From Saccharomycopsis fibuligera x Saccharomycopsis cf. fibuligera (Eukaryota > Ascomycota > Saccharomycetes > Ascoideales > Saccharomycopsidaceae), in assembly GCA_001936135.1 (NCBI GenBank), contig CP012809.1:3893501-3957500 (forward strand): DNA of 64,000 nt, given 5' to 3'. Positions 42,570-52,270 of the stretch are shown piece by piece (position 1 is the first letter of the stretch; each line of letters begins with the position of its first letter). The translations under genes were made by a program, and so were the position numbers. A model generated the notes under the pieces. The model did not search any database. It worked only from the letters and a program-made list of their open reading frames with translations, and was not told the origin of the DNA.

Positions 42570-44348
42570 ATGGAGTGCTGTTCTAGAAAACCGGGTCAAT
42601 ACCCAAAGTATACCAATATGTTACAAGATCCTTCAAAGAAGTATCTGAGACCACAGAAACTCAAGTTTCCACAAAGAACCTGGCCCGACAAAGAAATCAA
42701 GAAGGCCCCAAGATGGTTATCCACAGACTTGCGTGATGGTAATCAATCTTTACCAGACCCAATGTCAGTTGAAGAGAAAAAACTTTACTTCCGGAAACTT
42801 GTGGAAATTGGTTTCAAAGAAATAGAGGTATCTTTTCCATCTGCTTCTCAAACCGATTTTGACTTCACCAGATACGCAGTTGAAACTTGTCCTGAAGATG
42901 TCACTATTCAAGTCTTGACTCAATCCAGAGAACACTTAATCAAAAGAACCATCGAATCCTTGAAAGGCGTGAAAAGAGCCTGTGTGCATGTTTACTTAGC
43001 TACTTCAGATCTTTTCAGAGAAGTGGTTTTTAATATGTCCAGAGAAGAAGCCATTGCTAAAGCCGTGGAAGCCACTAAACTTGTCAGATCATTAACCAAA
43101 GATGACCCATCAACTTCTGAGACCTTTTGGCAATACGAGTTTTCTCCAGAAACTTTCAGTGATACTGACCCAGATTTTGCGGTTGAAATCTGTAATGCAG
43201 TGAAAAATGCTTGGGAACCAAGTGTTGATAATCCAATTATCTTTAATTTACCAGCCACGGTTGAAATGAATACCCCAAATGTTTACGCTGATCAGGTGGA
43301 ATACTTCTGCACCCATATCGAAGACCGTGAAAAGATATGTATCTCTCTACATTGTCATAACGACAGAGGCTGTGGTGTTGCCGCTACCGAGTTGGGTATC
43401 TTAGCCGGCGCCGATAGAGTGGAAGGTTGTGTTTTTGGTAACGGTGAAAGAACCGGTAACGTTGATATAGTCACTCTAGGCTTAAATCTTTATACCCACG
43501 GGATGAATCCAAACCTTGATTTCTCTGATCTTGAGTCTATCATTGAAGTGGTTGAGAAATGTAACAAGATTCCAGTCAACGAAAGAGCACCATACGGTGG
43601 TTCTTTAGTGGTTTGTGCTTTCAGTGGTTCCCATCAAGATGCCATTAAGAAAGGTTTTGTTGCTCAAGATAAGAGAAAATTGGCTGGCGACAAGCAATGG
43701 AAAATGCCATACTTGCCATTAGATCCAAAAGATATCGGCAGAGATTACGAAGCTGTTATCAGAGTCAATTCTCAATCTGGTAAAGGCGGTGCTGCCTGGG
43801 TTATTCTTAGAGCCATGGACTTGGACTTGCCAAGACACTTGCAGATTGAATTTTCTCGTGTTGTGCAAAACACCGCCGACACTTTGGGTCGTGAATTACA
43901 AGCACAAGAAATTATTAAATTATTTAAAAAAGAATTCTATTTGGGATTGGACAACAAAATTACTCTTGTGGACTTTTCCATTGGTAACTCTGGCATTGAT
44001 GACAAGGACAAAAACAGAAAGCTTGTTGCTGATTTGGTCATTAACAATGAGGGCGCCACTATTGAAGGTTTAGGTAATGGTCCAATTTCCTCTTTCACTG
44101 ATGCCTTGATCAAGAGATTCAATATTGATTCCTTACAAGTCGAAAACTATAGTGAACACACCTTGGGTAAAAACAACAGTAGCTCTGAAGCTGCTTCTTA
44201 TATTCAATTAAGTTACGTCAGCAAGAAGACGAAGAAAATGGCAAAGAGATTTGGTGTTGGTATTCATCAAGATGTTTCTCAAGCTTCTATTCTTTCTTTA
44301 CTTTCTATCGTTAACTGGATGTTAGACAACGGCGAAATTTCTGCTTAG
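42570..44348 (+). CDS. LEU4: 2-isopropylmalate synthase
   Basis: Condenses acetyl-CoA with 2-oxoisovalerate, the first committed step of leucine synthesis. 592 residues. The catalytic TIM barrel has RWLSTDLRDGNQSLPDPM near residue 48, the metal-binding HCHNDRG at 261-267 and FGNGERTGNVD. It continues with APYGGSLVVCAFSGSHQDAIKKG and IGRDYEAVIRVNSQSGKGG. The C-terminal regulatory domain that binds leucine is present (IEGLGNGPISSFTDAL). The first 40 residues contain Cys and acidic residues and do not look like a mitochondrial presequence, so this may be a cytosolic isoform; Candida-type yeasts can have two such genes. Tandem with GEF1. Confidence 0.95.
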   Translation: MECCSRKPGQYPKYTNMLQDPSKKYLRPQKLKFPQRTWPDKEIKKAPRWLSTDLRDGNQSLPDPMSVEEKKLYFRKLVEIGFKEIEVSFPSASQTDFDFTRYAVETCPEDVTIQVLTQSREHLIKRTIESLKGVKRACVHVYLATSDLFREVVFNMSREEAIAKAVEATKLVRSLTKDDPSTSETFWQYEFSPETFSDTDPDFAVEICNAVKNAWEPSVDNPIIFNLPATVEMNTPNVYADQVEYFCTHIEDREKICISLHCHNDRGCGVAATELGILAGADRVEGCVFGNGERTGNVDIVTLGLNLYTHGMNPNLDFSDLESIIEVVEKCNKIPVNERAPYGGSLVVCAFSGSHQDAIKKGFVAQDKRKLAGDKQWKMPYLPLDPKDIGRDYEAVIRVNSQSGKGGAAWVILRAMDLDLPRHLQIEFSRVVQNTADTLGRELQAQEIIKLFKKEFYLGLDNKITLVDFSIGNSGIDDKDKNRKLVADLVINNEGATIEGLGNGPISSFTDALIKRFNIDSLQVENYSEHTLGKNNSSSEAASYIQLSYVSKKTKKMAKRFGVGIHQDVSQASILSLLSIVNWMLDNGEISA

Positions 44349-44786
44349 ATTAGTTTATTAACTAGTATAATTGTAACTCCTATCATCTAGATTTTAGAAA
44401 AACTTCAATTGTATAATAGACCAGGAATGTATGCCATTATTTTTGATGAACTAAAGTTTTTTTTGCAAAAGAAAATAGTATCGCTAACTGCTAAAGAAAC
44501 ATGGTGCACTTATATACATAACAGCTATGCATGTCAAAAAAATATATTACCACGTGATGAGAATTAGCTTTGCCTTTAAAGTGGGAGCGCATTTGGTGAT
44601 TTCCAGTAAATCCAGTTATCGCACCTCGATAACCTACAGCTGTAGATAGCTCATGTGCGGTCTGCTAGCGAAAGATTGAAAAAACCTACGAAGTAATACC
44701 TAAGACAGCGCTTTCGATTACATCTGGTGAAATCTGCATTCGCTTGAATTCAGAAAGGAATTCAAATACAACAGCATAGTTGCGAA
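44349..44786. promoter_or_regulatory. LEU4-GEF1 spacer with a CACGTG site
   Basis: 438 bp holding the LEU4 3' end and GEF1 promoter. A CACGTGATG element lies near 44552. Confidence 0.4.
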
Positions 44787-47054
44787 ATGTCGGGAATAAT
44801 ACCAACCGACACGAATGACATTGAATTACAGAATACGGAGCCCCACAACACTCTACTACAGCACGATGACCCATCACCACTATCATCATCATCAACACCG
44901 CCAGTAAGTCGGCGACTCCCTCCAAAGACACAATTAGGATCACAAAGCTTCGATAAGTTCAGCACAATAGACAGTATAACGGATATCTTGAACTCCAATA
45001 ACAATAAGCTAAACTCATTGAAAGCTAATAGAAACTCTTCCAGCATCATTTATTTTCTCAACGCAATCATTTCATCCAGTCAGAGCTGGATTTGTATAAC
45101 ATTGATAGGGATTTTGATTGGCTCAATTGCTGCTGCATTGAATGTTGTCACCGAATACCTTAACCACATAAAAACTGGCTACTGCTCAACGAATTTCTAC
45201 CTAAACAGAAATTTCTGCTGTTGGGGCGAGGAATTGGACCAGTGCAGGCAGTGGGTAAACTGGACCCCGTTTGGGTTTTTTAATTATATCATATTTGTAA
45301 TATTCTCGGTATCTTTAGCTATTACTGCCGGTATGCTTGTCAAGCAGTATGCACCATTCGCTGCCGGTTCAGGTATTTCTGAAATCAAATGTATTGTCTC
45401 TGGTTTTCAAATGGATGGCTTTTTAAGCTGGCCAACGCTTTTCATCAAGGCTATAGGATTGCCGTTGGCTATTTCCTCAGGTCTAAGCGTGGGCAAAGAA
45501 GGACCTAGTGTTCATTACGCAGTGGCTGCTGGTTATTGTGTATCGCTGTTATTCAAAAAATACGGCCATGAGTATGTGCATTTGCGAGAACTTCTCACCG
45601 CCAGTTCCGCTGCCGGAGTTGCTGTTGCCTTTGGCAGTCCTATTGGTGGGGTTCTTTTTGCCATTGAAGAAATTGCAAGTAATTTCAAGCTATCAACATT
45701 ATGGAAGTCTTACTTTTGCTCATTGGTGGCTACCAGTACCTTATCGTTCATCAATCCGTTCAGAACTGGTCAGCTAGTCATGTTTGAGGTCGAATACGAC
45801 GAGTCTTGGCATTTATTTGAACTTCCCTTTTTCATAATTCTTGGTGTATTTGGTGGTGTTTACGGCATTATTGTAAGCAAGTTCAACATTAAAGTTTCAA
45901 TTTATCGCAAGAAAAATTTGGCAAACTATGCAATAAAAGAGTTAGCAGCGCTTTCACTTTTCATTGCTCTCTTTTGCTACTTTAATGAGTTCTTGCGGTT
46001 AGACATGACCGAAGGAATGGAAATCCTTTTCCACGAATGTGGGATTGGATTTGAACACCGATTATGCAATATCAGCGGGCATAAATTAAAACTATTTCTA
46101 TCGTTAATCTTTGCCACGCTCTTCAGAATGCTTTTAACCATAATCTCATACGGTAGTAAAGTGCCGTGTGGGATTTTTGTTCCATCAATGGCTGCCGGTG
46201 CAACTTTTGGTCGTGCAGTAGGTATTGTTGTGGAAAATTTCCGTGATCTGAATCCCGACTTTGCTCTTTTTAACGCATGCTCATCAGATAAACAGTGTAT
46301 TACTCCGGGAACTTATGCTTTCTTGGGAGCTGGGGCAGCTTTGAGTGGTATTACTGACTTAACTGTCACAGTGGTGGTGATTATGTTTGAATTAACCGGC
46401 GCGTTAAGATATATTTTGCCAACAATGATTGTGGTGGGGATCACAAAGATGATTAATACTAAATGGGGTCATGGTGGTATTGCTGATCAAATGATACGGG
46501 TCAACGGGATGCCTTTCATTGATCCAAAGGAAGACCATGTATTCAATTTACCTACTTCTCAAGCAATGACCACTAACACGGCGGTACTTCCTGCTAAAGA
46601 ACCAATCTCATTGAAAGCCTTACAAAATATACTCAACAATGAAGCAGAGTTTCAAGACATACCGGTGGTGGATTCGGCTAAAGAACCATACTTTATCGGA
46701 TTTATCAATCGAAAAGACATTTTGAAAGTGATCACAAGTGCCTCGTTTCCTAACGAGCTAGAGTCTACGACACAGTGTGATTTTTCAGTTTCACATCTTG
46801 TTGGTGCAGAAAACTACGAGAATAATGAAGACAATGATCATCAAGACACTAACCCAGACGCTTTGAAATTTGGCCAATGGGTAAACCTATCACCGGTCAC
46901 TGTTACTCCAGGAACGCCTTTGGAAGAAACAATGGAAATTTTCTTTAAGACCAGTCCAAGAACTATCTTCGTGGAGGAGAACGGCAAGCTTGAAGGGTTA
47001 ATTACCAAGAAGGATATAATCAAATTTGAGACACATTTAGCTCATGGCATATAA
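44787..47054 (+). CDS. GEF1: CLC-family chloride channel/transporter, Gef1 type
   Basis: Voltage-gated chloride/proton transporter of the Golgi-endosome system; in yeast it supplies the counter-ion for acidification and copper loading of the iron oxidase Fet3. 755 residues. Selectivity-filter motifs are GSGISE (194-199) and GKEGP, with gating Glu238, followed by AAGVAVAFGSPIGGVLFAIEE, then PCGIFVPSMAAGATFGRAVG. Many helices span residues 85 to about 590. Two CBS domains occupy the C-terminus (about 600-665 and 700-755; IPVVDSAKEPYFIGFINRKDIL and LEGLITKKDIIKF). A ferric reductase-like gene is also in the window, but there is no evidence of co-regulation. Confidence 0.95.
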   Translation: MSGIIPTDTNDIELQNTEPHNTLLQHDDPSPLSSSSTPPVSRRLPPKTQLGSQSFDKFSTIDSITDILNSNNNKLNSLKANRNSSSIIYFLNAIISSSQSWICITLIGILIGSIAAALNVVTEYLNHIKTGYCSTNFYLNRNFCCWGEELDQCRQWVNWTPFGFFNYIIFVIFSVSLAITAGMLVKQYAPFAAGSGISEIKCIVSGFQMDGFLSWPTLFIKAIGLPLAISSGLSVGKEGPSVHYAVAAGYCVSLLFKKYGHEYVHLRELLTASSAAGVAVAFGSPIGGVLFAIEEIASNFKLSTLWKSYFCSLVATSTLSFINPFRTGQLVMFEVEYDESWHLFELPFFIILGVFGGVYGIIVSKFNIKVSIYRKKNLANYAIKELAALSLFIALFCYFNEFLRLDMTEGMEILFHECGIGFEHRLCNISGHKLKLFLSLIFATLFRMLLTIISYGSKVPCGIFVPSMAAGATFGRAVGIVVENFRDLNPDFALFNACSSDKQCITPGTYAFLGAGAALSGITDLTVTVVVIMFELTGALRYILPTMIVVGITKMINTKWGHGGIADQMIRVNGMPFIDPKEDHVFNLPTSQAMTTNTAVLPAKEPISLKALQNILNNEAEFQDIPVVDSAKEPYFIGFINRKDILKVITSASFPNELESTTQCDFSVSHLVGAENYENNEDNDHQDTNPDALKFGQWVNLSPVTVTPGTPLEETMEIFFKTSPRTIFVEENGKLEGLITKKDIIKFETHLAHGI

Positions 47055-47488
47055 GATCTGCTTGAAAGCTAGATTAACAATGTATAATAACGACGGTTTA
47101 TTCCAATTGTAGTTGCATCCCCATATTTTGTAGTTTACTTGATACTTGTTGCTGTAGCTTACAGGGCTGAATCTGGTTAGAAGCCCGCGTATAAGATGCA
47201 TACACTATTTTTCACAGACAAATACAGAGCAGAAAAATATTCTAGACATCGCGATGTAATATTGAAGCGCAGATGCCCTCCAGATTGAATGTTTTGAAGT
47301 GAAGCGAATTACAATCTGCATTTTTTATGCCCATTTGAAATTTTCTTCAAATTACTTCAAAAAAGCTTTTTTTTTTGAATACACGGCCAATCCTAAAAAT
47401 TTCATATTAGGTCAATTCAAAGATAGAACATAGTTTGTCCCGATCTTAGCAGAAGGCAATAGATAATAAAACTCAATACCTGTGTAAG
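47055..47488. promoter_or_regulatory. GEF1-CUS1 spacer
   Basis: 434 bp of AT-rich sequence with a T10 tract near 47369. No gene or named site recognised. Confidence 0.4.
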
Positions 47489-49345
47489 ATGACAGGTGCA
47501 AAATCGAAGAAGTCAAAGAACCAACTACGCCGTGAGCGACAAAAGCAGAAAAAACAAGAAACTAAAGGCCAGAATCTAAGCTCTACAGAGGGATCAGATT
47601 CAGCTACGACGGCGACGAAGACGAAAACTGTCGAAGAATCAGCTAAACAGCTATTAGACTCATCACAGACACAACAAGAACAAAATAATGGTACTGCAAA
47701 TATACATACTCCGGATCCACGAAAAAGAAGAAATTCAAGCAGTGAAGAGACGGCAGTCGAAGCTGGTGATTTGAAAATGATGAATGTCAAAGACAACGAC
47801 AATAGCAATGGGAAGATTTTTGAATCTGATATTGACAAGTTTTTGGATGATCCTAATTTTCAAGAATTCAAAAAAGTATTAAACCGATTTTACATGCCCG
47901 AAGACATCACTGCAGATACCGAAAAGTCCAATGATGCTCAAGATGAAAAGGGCAAAGTGATGTACAGTGATGATGAAGAGCAAGGGATTGACTTATCTGA
48001 TGAAGATGAAGAAGATGATAAAAAAAACGAAGGTAAAAAGACATCCAAGGCTTTGACCATCAGTGACAAGAAGCAAGCTGGTAACGGTAACAACAACGAA
48101 AAGACTCAAGGTGCCACCAATGATGGCAGTCAAAAATTGAGCAAACGAAAATACAGAAAAATGAACAAAATTCCTCTTTCTGTTCTTAAAGCGGAAGCTC
48201 AACGTCCCGATGCGGTTGAATGGTATGATGTGGATGCCCCTGATCCACGACTTTTAATATATATCAAGTGTCTTAAGAATGCTGTGCCTGTGCCGCGCCA
48301 CTGGCAATTCAAAAAAGAATACCTTTCTTCCAAAAGAGGTATTGAAAAGCCACCATTTGAGTTACCACAATTCATCAAAGATACCGGGATAGTGGACATG
48401 CGTGATACTACTCAGTTAGACCCACAAAGCTTAAAGCAAAAGGTACGGGAAAAAGTGCAGCCCAAGATGGGGAAGCTTGATTTGGATTATGGAAAGTTAC
48501 ATGATGCATTTTTCAAATATCAAACCAAGCCTAAATTGCTAGGGTTTGGTGACGTTTATTATGAGGGAAGAGAACATGACGAAATTGATATTAAAGGGTT
48601 AAGACCAGGAAAAATCTCGTCAAAGTTGAGAGAAGCGTTGGGGTTACCAGAGAATGCTCCTCCTCCATGGATAATGAATATGCAGAGGTTTGGTCCACCG
48701 CCAAGTTATCCTGGGTTGAAGATTCCAGAGTTGGATAATCTTTACAGCGGCGTTGCATATTTCGCCAATGGTCAGCAACAACAGCAGCAGAAAGAAAAGG
48801 CTAATGATGTTGCTTGGCTGATTAGCGAAGTTAAGCCATTACTTGCACCAGTGGAGAAGGCACATTGGGGTCAACTCAAATCAGCTGAGGAGGATAGTGA
48901 AGACGAAGAAGACGAAGAAGAAGAAGATGATGATGATGAGGATAAATTTAGTGATGCAGAAGAAGGCGGTAATGCAGTACGTTACGAAAATGAAGATGAT
49001 TCAGAAACCGAACCAGCAGTTGTTGGGGAAGGTGAAGCAGTTCCAATAACTTCAATGGAAAGCACCGGTCATTCTTCAGCTGCGTTCAACCGCGCTCAGC
49101 AACAGCAAGCGGTGGTAGATGATGGTAAGCCAAAAAGATTGTATGAAGTGTTGGAGGAACAAAAGGGTACTGACTCAAGAGCTGGGTTCCGTGGTGGTCA
49201 TTCTTACAAGATCCGTAGCCGAGATGCGTTTGAAGAAGGACAACAAGATAGCGGTAACGGTGATGGAGGAAATGGAGGTGAAGAAGAAATGGCGGCTAAA
49301 AGAGCAAGGTACGAAAATCAAAAGAAGAACGAATTCAAATTTTGA
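47489..49345 (+). CDS. CUS1: U2 snRNP SF3b subunit Cus1 (SF3B2/SAP145)
   Basis: Splicing factor that helps anchor the U2 snRNP at the branch site as part of SF3b. 618 residues. The N-terminus is a Lys/Arg-rich coil, followed by acidic low-complexity (EEQGIDLSDEDEEDD). The conserved core runs from NKIPLSVLKAEAQRPDAVEWYDVDAPDPRLL through VPVPRHWQFKKEYLSSKRGIEKPPFELP (DUF382) to the PSP motif region GLPENAPPPWIMNMQRFGPPPSYPGLKIPELD. An acidic Glu/Asp run (about 48897-48965) precedes a C-terminal basic segment. It is longer than the 436-residue baker's yeast protein because both ends are extended. Convergent with the Complex I gene. Confidence 0.95.
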   Translation: MTGAKSKKSKNQLRRERQKQKKQETKGQNLSSTEGSDSATTATKTKTVEESAKQLLDSSQTQQEQNNGTANIHTPDPRKRRNSSSEETAVEAGDLKMMNVKDNDNSNGKIFESDIDKFLDDPNFQEFKKVLNRFYMPEDITADTEKSNDAQDEKGKVMYSDDEEQGIDLSDEDEEDDKKNEGKKTSKALTISDKKQAGNGNNNEKTQGATNDGSQKLSKRKYRKMNKIPLSVLKAEAQRPDAVEWYDVDAPDPRLLIYIKCLKNAVPVPRHWQFKKEYLSSKRGIEKPPFELPQFIKDTGIVDMRDTTQLDPQSLKQKVREKVQPKMGKLDLDYGKLHDAFFKYQTKPKLLGFGDVYYEGREHDEIDIKGLRPGKISSKLREALGLPENAPPPWIMNMQRFGPPPSYPGLKIPELDNLYSGVAYFANGQQQQQQKEKANDVAWLISEVKPLLAPVEKAHWGQLKSAEEDSEDEEDEEEEDDDDEDKFSDAEEGGNAVRYENEDDSETEPAVVGEGEAVPITSMESTGHSSAAFNRAQQQQAVVDDGKPKRLYEVLEEQKGTDSRAGFRGGHSYKIRSRDAFEEGQQDSGNGDGGNGGEEEMAAKRARYENQKKNEFKF

Positions 49346-50080
49346 ATGTTTGTGTTTGTTTTTTTATTTTTGACGAGTTGTAATTTGTGAGTTGTGATTT
49401 GTGATTTATGTGCGGAGGGCCGTTGCTGGTTGGAGCTCGCATCGGTGTTTGGAAACTTTGTATATTAGCTAGCTACGTTGATCAACATGATGGAAAAAGA
49501 ATGACCACTGTTATTTTGTAACCTTTAAGCGCTTGCTACAATTTCGAGCATTGAGAACAATTCAACAACCAGTATGAATTATGTGAATGTAAACGTAAAG
49601 TGTCAAGTGTAGAAGTAAAATGTATGTACAGCTGTAAAGGTTAGTTTGGATATATGTGTTAATGCAAAAACATTGTGAGTGCAAATTGCAACCAACTACT
49701 AAGCCAAAAATTATTTTTTTACAATGGTTATATTATATATTGGATAAGAAGCTAAGCAAGCAAGCATATATAACGCAACAAAAAATGAGATAACGGTGAC
49801 AGAAATAGTATAGTGAAATAAAAAAAAAGGTAGACAAGAATAATAATAATAGTGATAATAATGGTGAACAAAAAAGGTGAAAGGTGAAAGGTGAAAGGTG
49901 AAAGATGGAAGATGGAAGATGGAAGATGGAAGATGTAGAGATATGATAAGTTGATTAAAAAACATTACTTTTGACAATTGGTTTCATTGTTTTCATTATA
50001 GTTTTTCCAGGATTTTTCTTCATTTTTTTTTTTTTTTTAATTTAATTTTTCATTATTAATGGATTAAAATAGTTCTTAAT
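49346..50080. other. Convergent spacer with 7-nt minisatellite
   Basis: 735 bp between the CUS1 and Complex I gene 3' ends. It contains a two-part heptamer array (49876-49931) and poly(T) before the NUAM stop. No gene. Confidence 0.6.
49876..49931. repeat. Heptamer minisatellite (GGTGAAA)4 (GATGGAA)4
   Basis: Four exact GGTGAAA units run directly into four exact GATGGAA units with unchanged 7-nt phase. Confidence 0.9.
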
Positions 50081-52270
50081 TTATGCAATGGCGATTTCTG
50101 GATTTTCATCGTAGATTTTATCAATTTTAGCACCAAATTTAAGCACACATTTAGCCATAGTTGGGGAAGATCTAGAAATGACATCAGTGAAATAAAAGTT
50201 TGATATTGGGTTTCTCAAAGGAACTCCCACCGCTTTAGATTGACTGAAACCGCTCAACACATTGAAACCGGCCTTGGCAATTTCTGGAGTCACTGGTTCA
50301 ACCACATCATGACGCACCAAATGTGGAGCAATTTGAGCTAATCTTTCTCTAACAGAGTACAAATCTTCATATGGCAAAGCATGGCCCACATATTCAGATA
50401 ATGCTCTGATAATTTTCCAGTCTTCTCTAGCAACTCCTGGAGGATTAGTAGCAGCTCTAGTACTTTGCACTCTACCTTCAGTATTAACAAAAGTAGCAGC
50501 CTTTTCAGTATAAGCGGCACCTGGCAAGATAACATCAGCATAAGAAGCACCTTTGTCACCATGATGACCTTGATAAATCACAAAAGCGTCTTTTGGAATA
50601 TCTTCAGGTTTGAATTCATCGGCGCCCAACAAGTAAACAATCTTTGGTTCAACCTTGGCCAATTCTGCAGTGGCTGGAGCAAAACCAATATCCAAAGAAC
50701 CTGCTCTACTAGCTTCACGATGAAGCAAGTTGAAACCGTTCCATTCTGGGGTGTTAAAAGTGGCTTCGTTCTTGTTAACATACTCGGAAAGAGTTTTAAA
50801 AACTGCATCAGAGTCTTGGGAATCCAAGACACCAGAACCAACAACAATCAATGGTTTCTTAGCAGTGGCAAATTTCTTACCGAATTCACCTTGTAAAGCA
50901 TTCTTTAAAGCATTCACATTTTCACCCAAGTGGTTGTAGTTGAATGTACTGTCAAAGTTTTCGCCAACTTGGTGAATTTCCAAATTAGAACGTAACCAAA
51001 CTTTTCTGATTCTAGCATTCAACACAGCAGCTTCATGTCTTGGGTTAGTACCGACAAGCAAAATCTGATCAGCATCTTCAATACCGTCAATAGTAGAGTT
51101 AAAAATGTAGTTAGATCTGATATCCACACCAGTAGTTGGAGGCAAGTTACCATTTGGAGCATCAGTAGCCAAATTTTCAGAACCAAGAGCATTAACCAAA
51201 TCTTTCAACGCCACTTGAGATTCAACATCAGCTAAAGCACCGGAAATAGCCTTAATTTCATTACCCTTTGGCTTAATCTTGTCGAAAGCAGCAGCAATGG
51301 TAGACAAAGCAACATCCCAATTAGCAGTTTCAAAGTTGTCACCATTTTTGATCAATGGAGTGGTTAATCTTTGAGTCTTCAAACCATCACAAGCAAATCT
51401 GGTCTTGTCAGAAATCCATTCTTCATTAACATCGTCATTCAATCTTGGCAAAACTCTCATAACTTCAATGCCTCTAGCGTCGACTCTAATGGCAGACCCC
51501 ACAGCATCAAGAACATCAATAGTTTCAGTTCTTTTCAATTCCCAAGGTCTAGCTCTGAAAGCATATGGTTTTGAAGTCAAAGCACCAACTGGACACAAAT
51601 CAATAATGTTACCAGACAATTCGGAATTCAAGTTTCTAGTAATGTAAGTACCAATTTGCATATCATTACCACGACCAGAGGTACCCAATTCAGGAGCACC
51701 AGCAACATCATTCATGAATCTGACACATCTAGTACAGTGAATACATCTGTTCATGGAAGTTTTCACCAATGGACCAATAGCTTTGTTTTCCACTGCTCTT
51801 TTACCAATAACTTCCTTAAATCTACCTCTATCTTTACCATATCTCAAAGTTTGCTCTTGCAAGTCACATTCACCACCTTGATCACAAATTGGACAATCCA
51901 AAGGATGGTTTTCCAACAACATTTCAGTGACGTTTTCTCTAGTACCCTTGATTCTTTCAGAAGTAGTATGAACCACCATGCCTTCTCTAACTGGGAAAGC
52001 ACAAGCAGCAGCAAGTTTAGGGGATTTCTCCACTTCAACAAGACACATTCTACAGTTACCGGCAATGGCCAATTTTTCATGGTAACAGTAACGAGGAATA
52101 ACCACGCCAGCCTTGTCAGCTGCCTGAATGATGGAAGAACCGTTTTCGATCTGGACAGTAACGCCATCGACAGTGACATTGACTTCTTGCTGACGCAACA
52201 CTGAGGAGGAGAAGTTTCTCACCTGGTGTCTTAGACTAGCGAGCCTAATGATATTGGAACGAGCGAGCAT
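50081..52270 (-). CDS. NUAM: Mitochondrial Complex I 75 kDa subunit (NDUFS1/NuoG)
   Basis: Iron-sulfur subunit of NADH:ubiquinone oxidoreductase in the mitochondrial matrix arm. 729 residues with an Arg/Ser-rich presequence (about 1-27) ending near RNFSSSVLRQ. The ferredoxin-like domain has 2Fe-2S ligands Cys62, Cys73, Cys76 and Cys90. The N3 cluster uses His121, Cys126, Cys129 and Cys135 (CPICDQGGECDLQ), and the N4 cluster Cys176, Cys179, Cys182 and Cys226 (CIHCTRC, DLCPVGAL). A molybdopterin-oxidoreductase-like domain fills the rest. Its presence shows a proton-pumping Complex I and excludes Saccharomyces-type yeasts. Confidence 0.97.
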   Translation of the reverse strand: MLARSNIIRLASLRHQVRNFSSSVLRQQEVNVTVDGVTVQIENGSSIIQAADKAGVVIPRYCYHEKLAIAGNCRMCLVEVEKSPKLAAACAFPVREGMVVHTTSERIKGTRENVTEMLLENHPLDCPICDQGGECDLQEQTLRYGKDRGRFKEVIGKRAVENKAIGPLVKTSMNRCIHCTRCVRFMNDVAGAPELGTSGRGNDMQIGTYITRNLNSELSGNIIDLCPVGALTSKPYAFRARPWELKRTETIDVLDAVGSAIRVDARGIEVMRVLPRLNDDVNEEWISDKTRFACDGLKTQRLTTPLIKNGDNFETANWDVALSTIAAAFDKIKPKGNEIKAISGALADVESQVALKDLVNALGSENLATDAPNGNLPPTTGVDIRSNYIFNSTIDGIEDADQILLVGTNPRHEAAVLNARIRKVWLRSNLEIHQVGENFDSTFNYNHLGENVNALKNALQGEFGKKFATAKKPLIVVGSGVLDSQDSDAVFKTLSEYVNKNEATFNTPEWNGFNLLHREASRAGSLDIGFAPATAELAKVEPKIVYLLGADEFKPEDIPKDAFVIYQGHHGDKGASYADVILPGAAYTEKAATFVNTEGRVQSTRAATNPPGVAREDWKIIRALSEYVGHALPYEDLYSVRERLAQIAPHLVRHDVVEPVTPEIAKAGFNVLSGFSQSKAVGVPLRNPISNFYFTDVISRSSPTMAKCVLKFGAKIDKIYDENPEIAIA

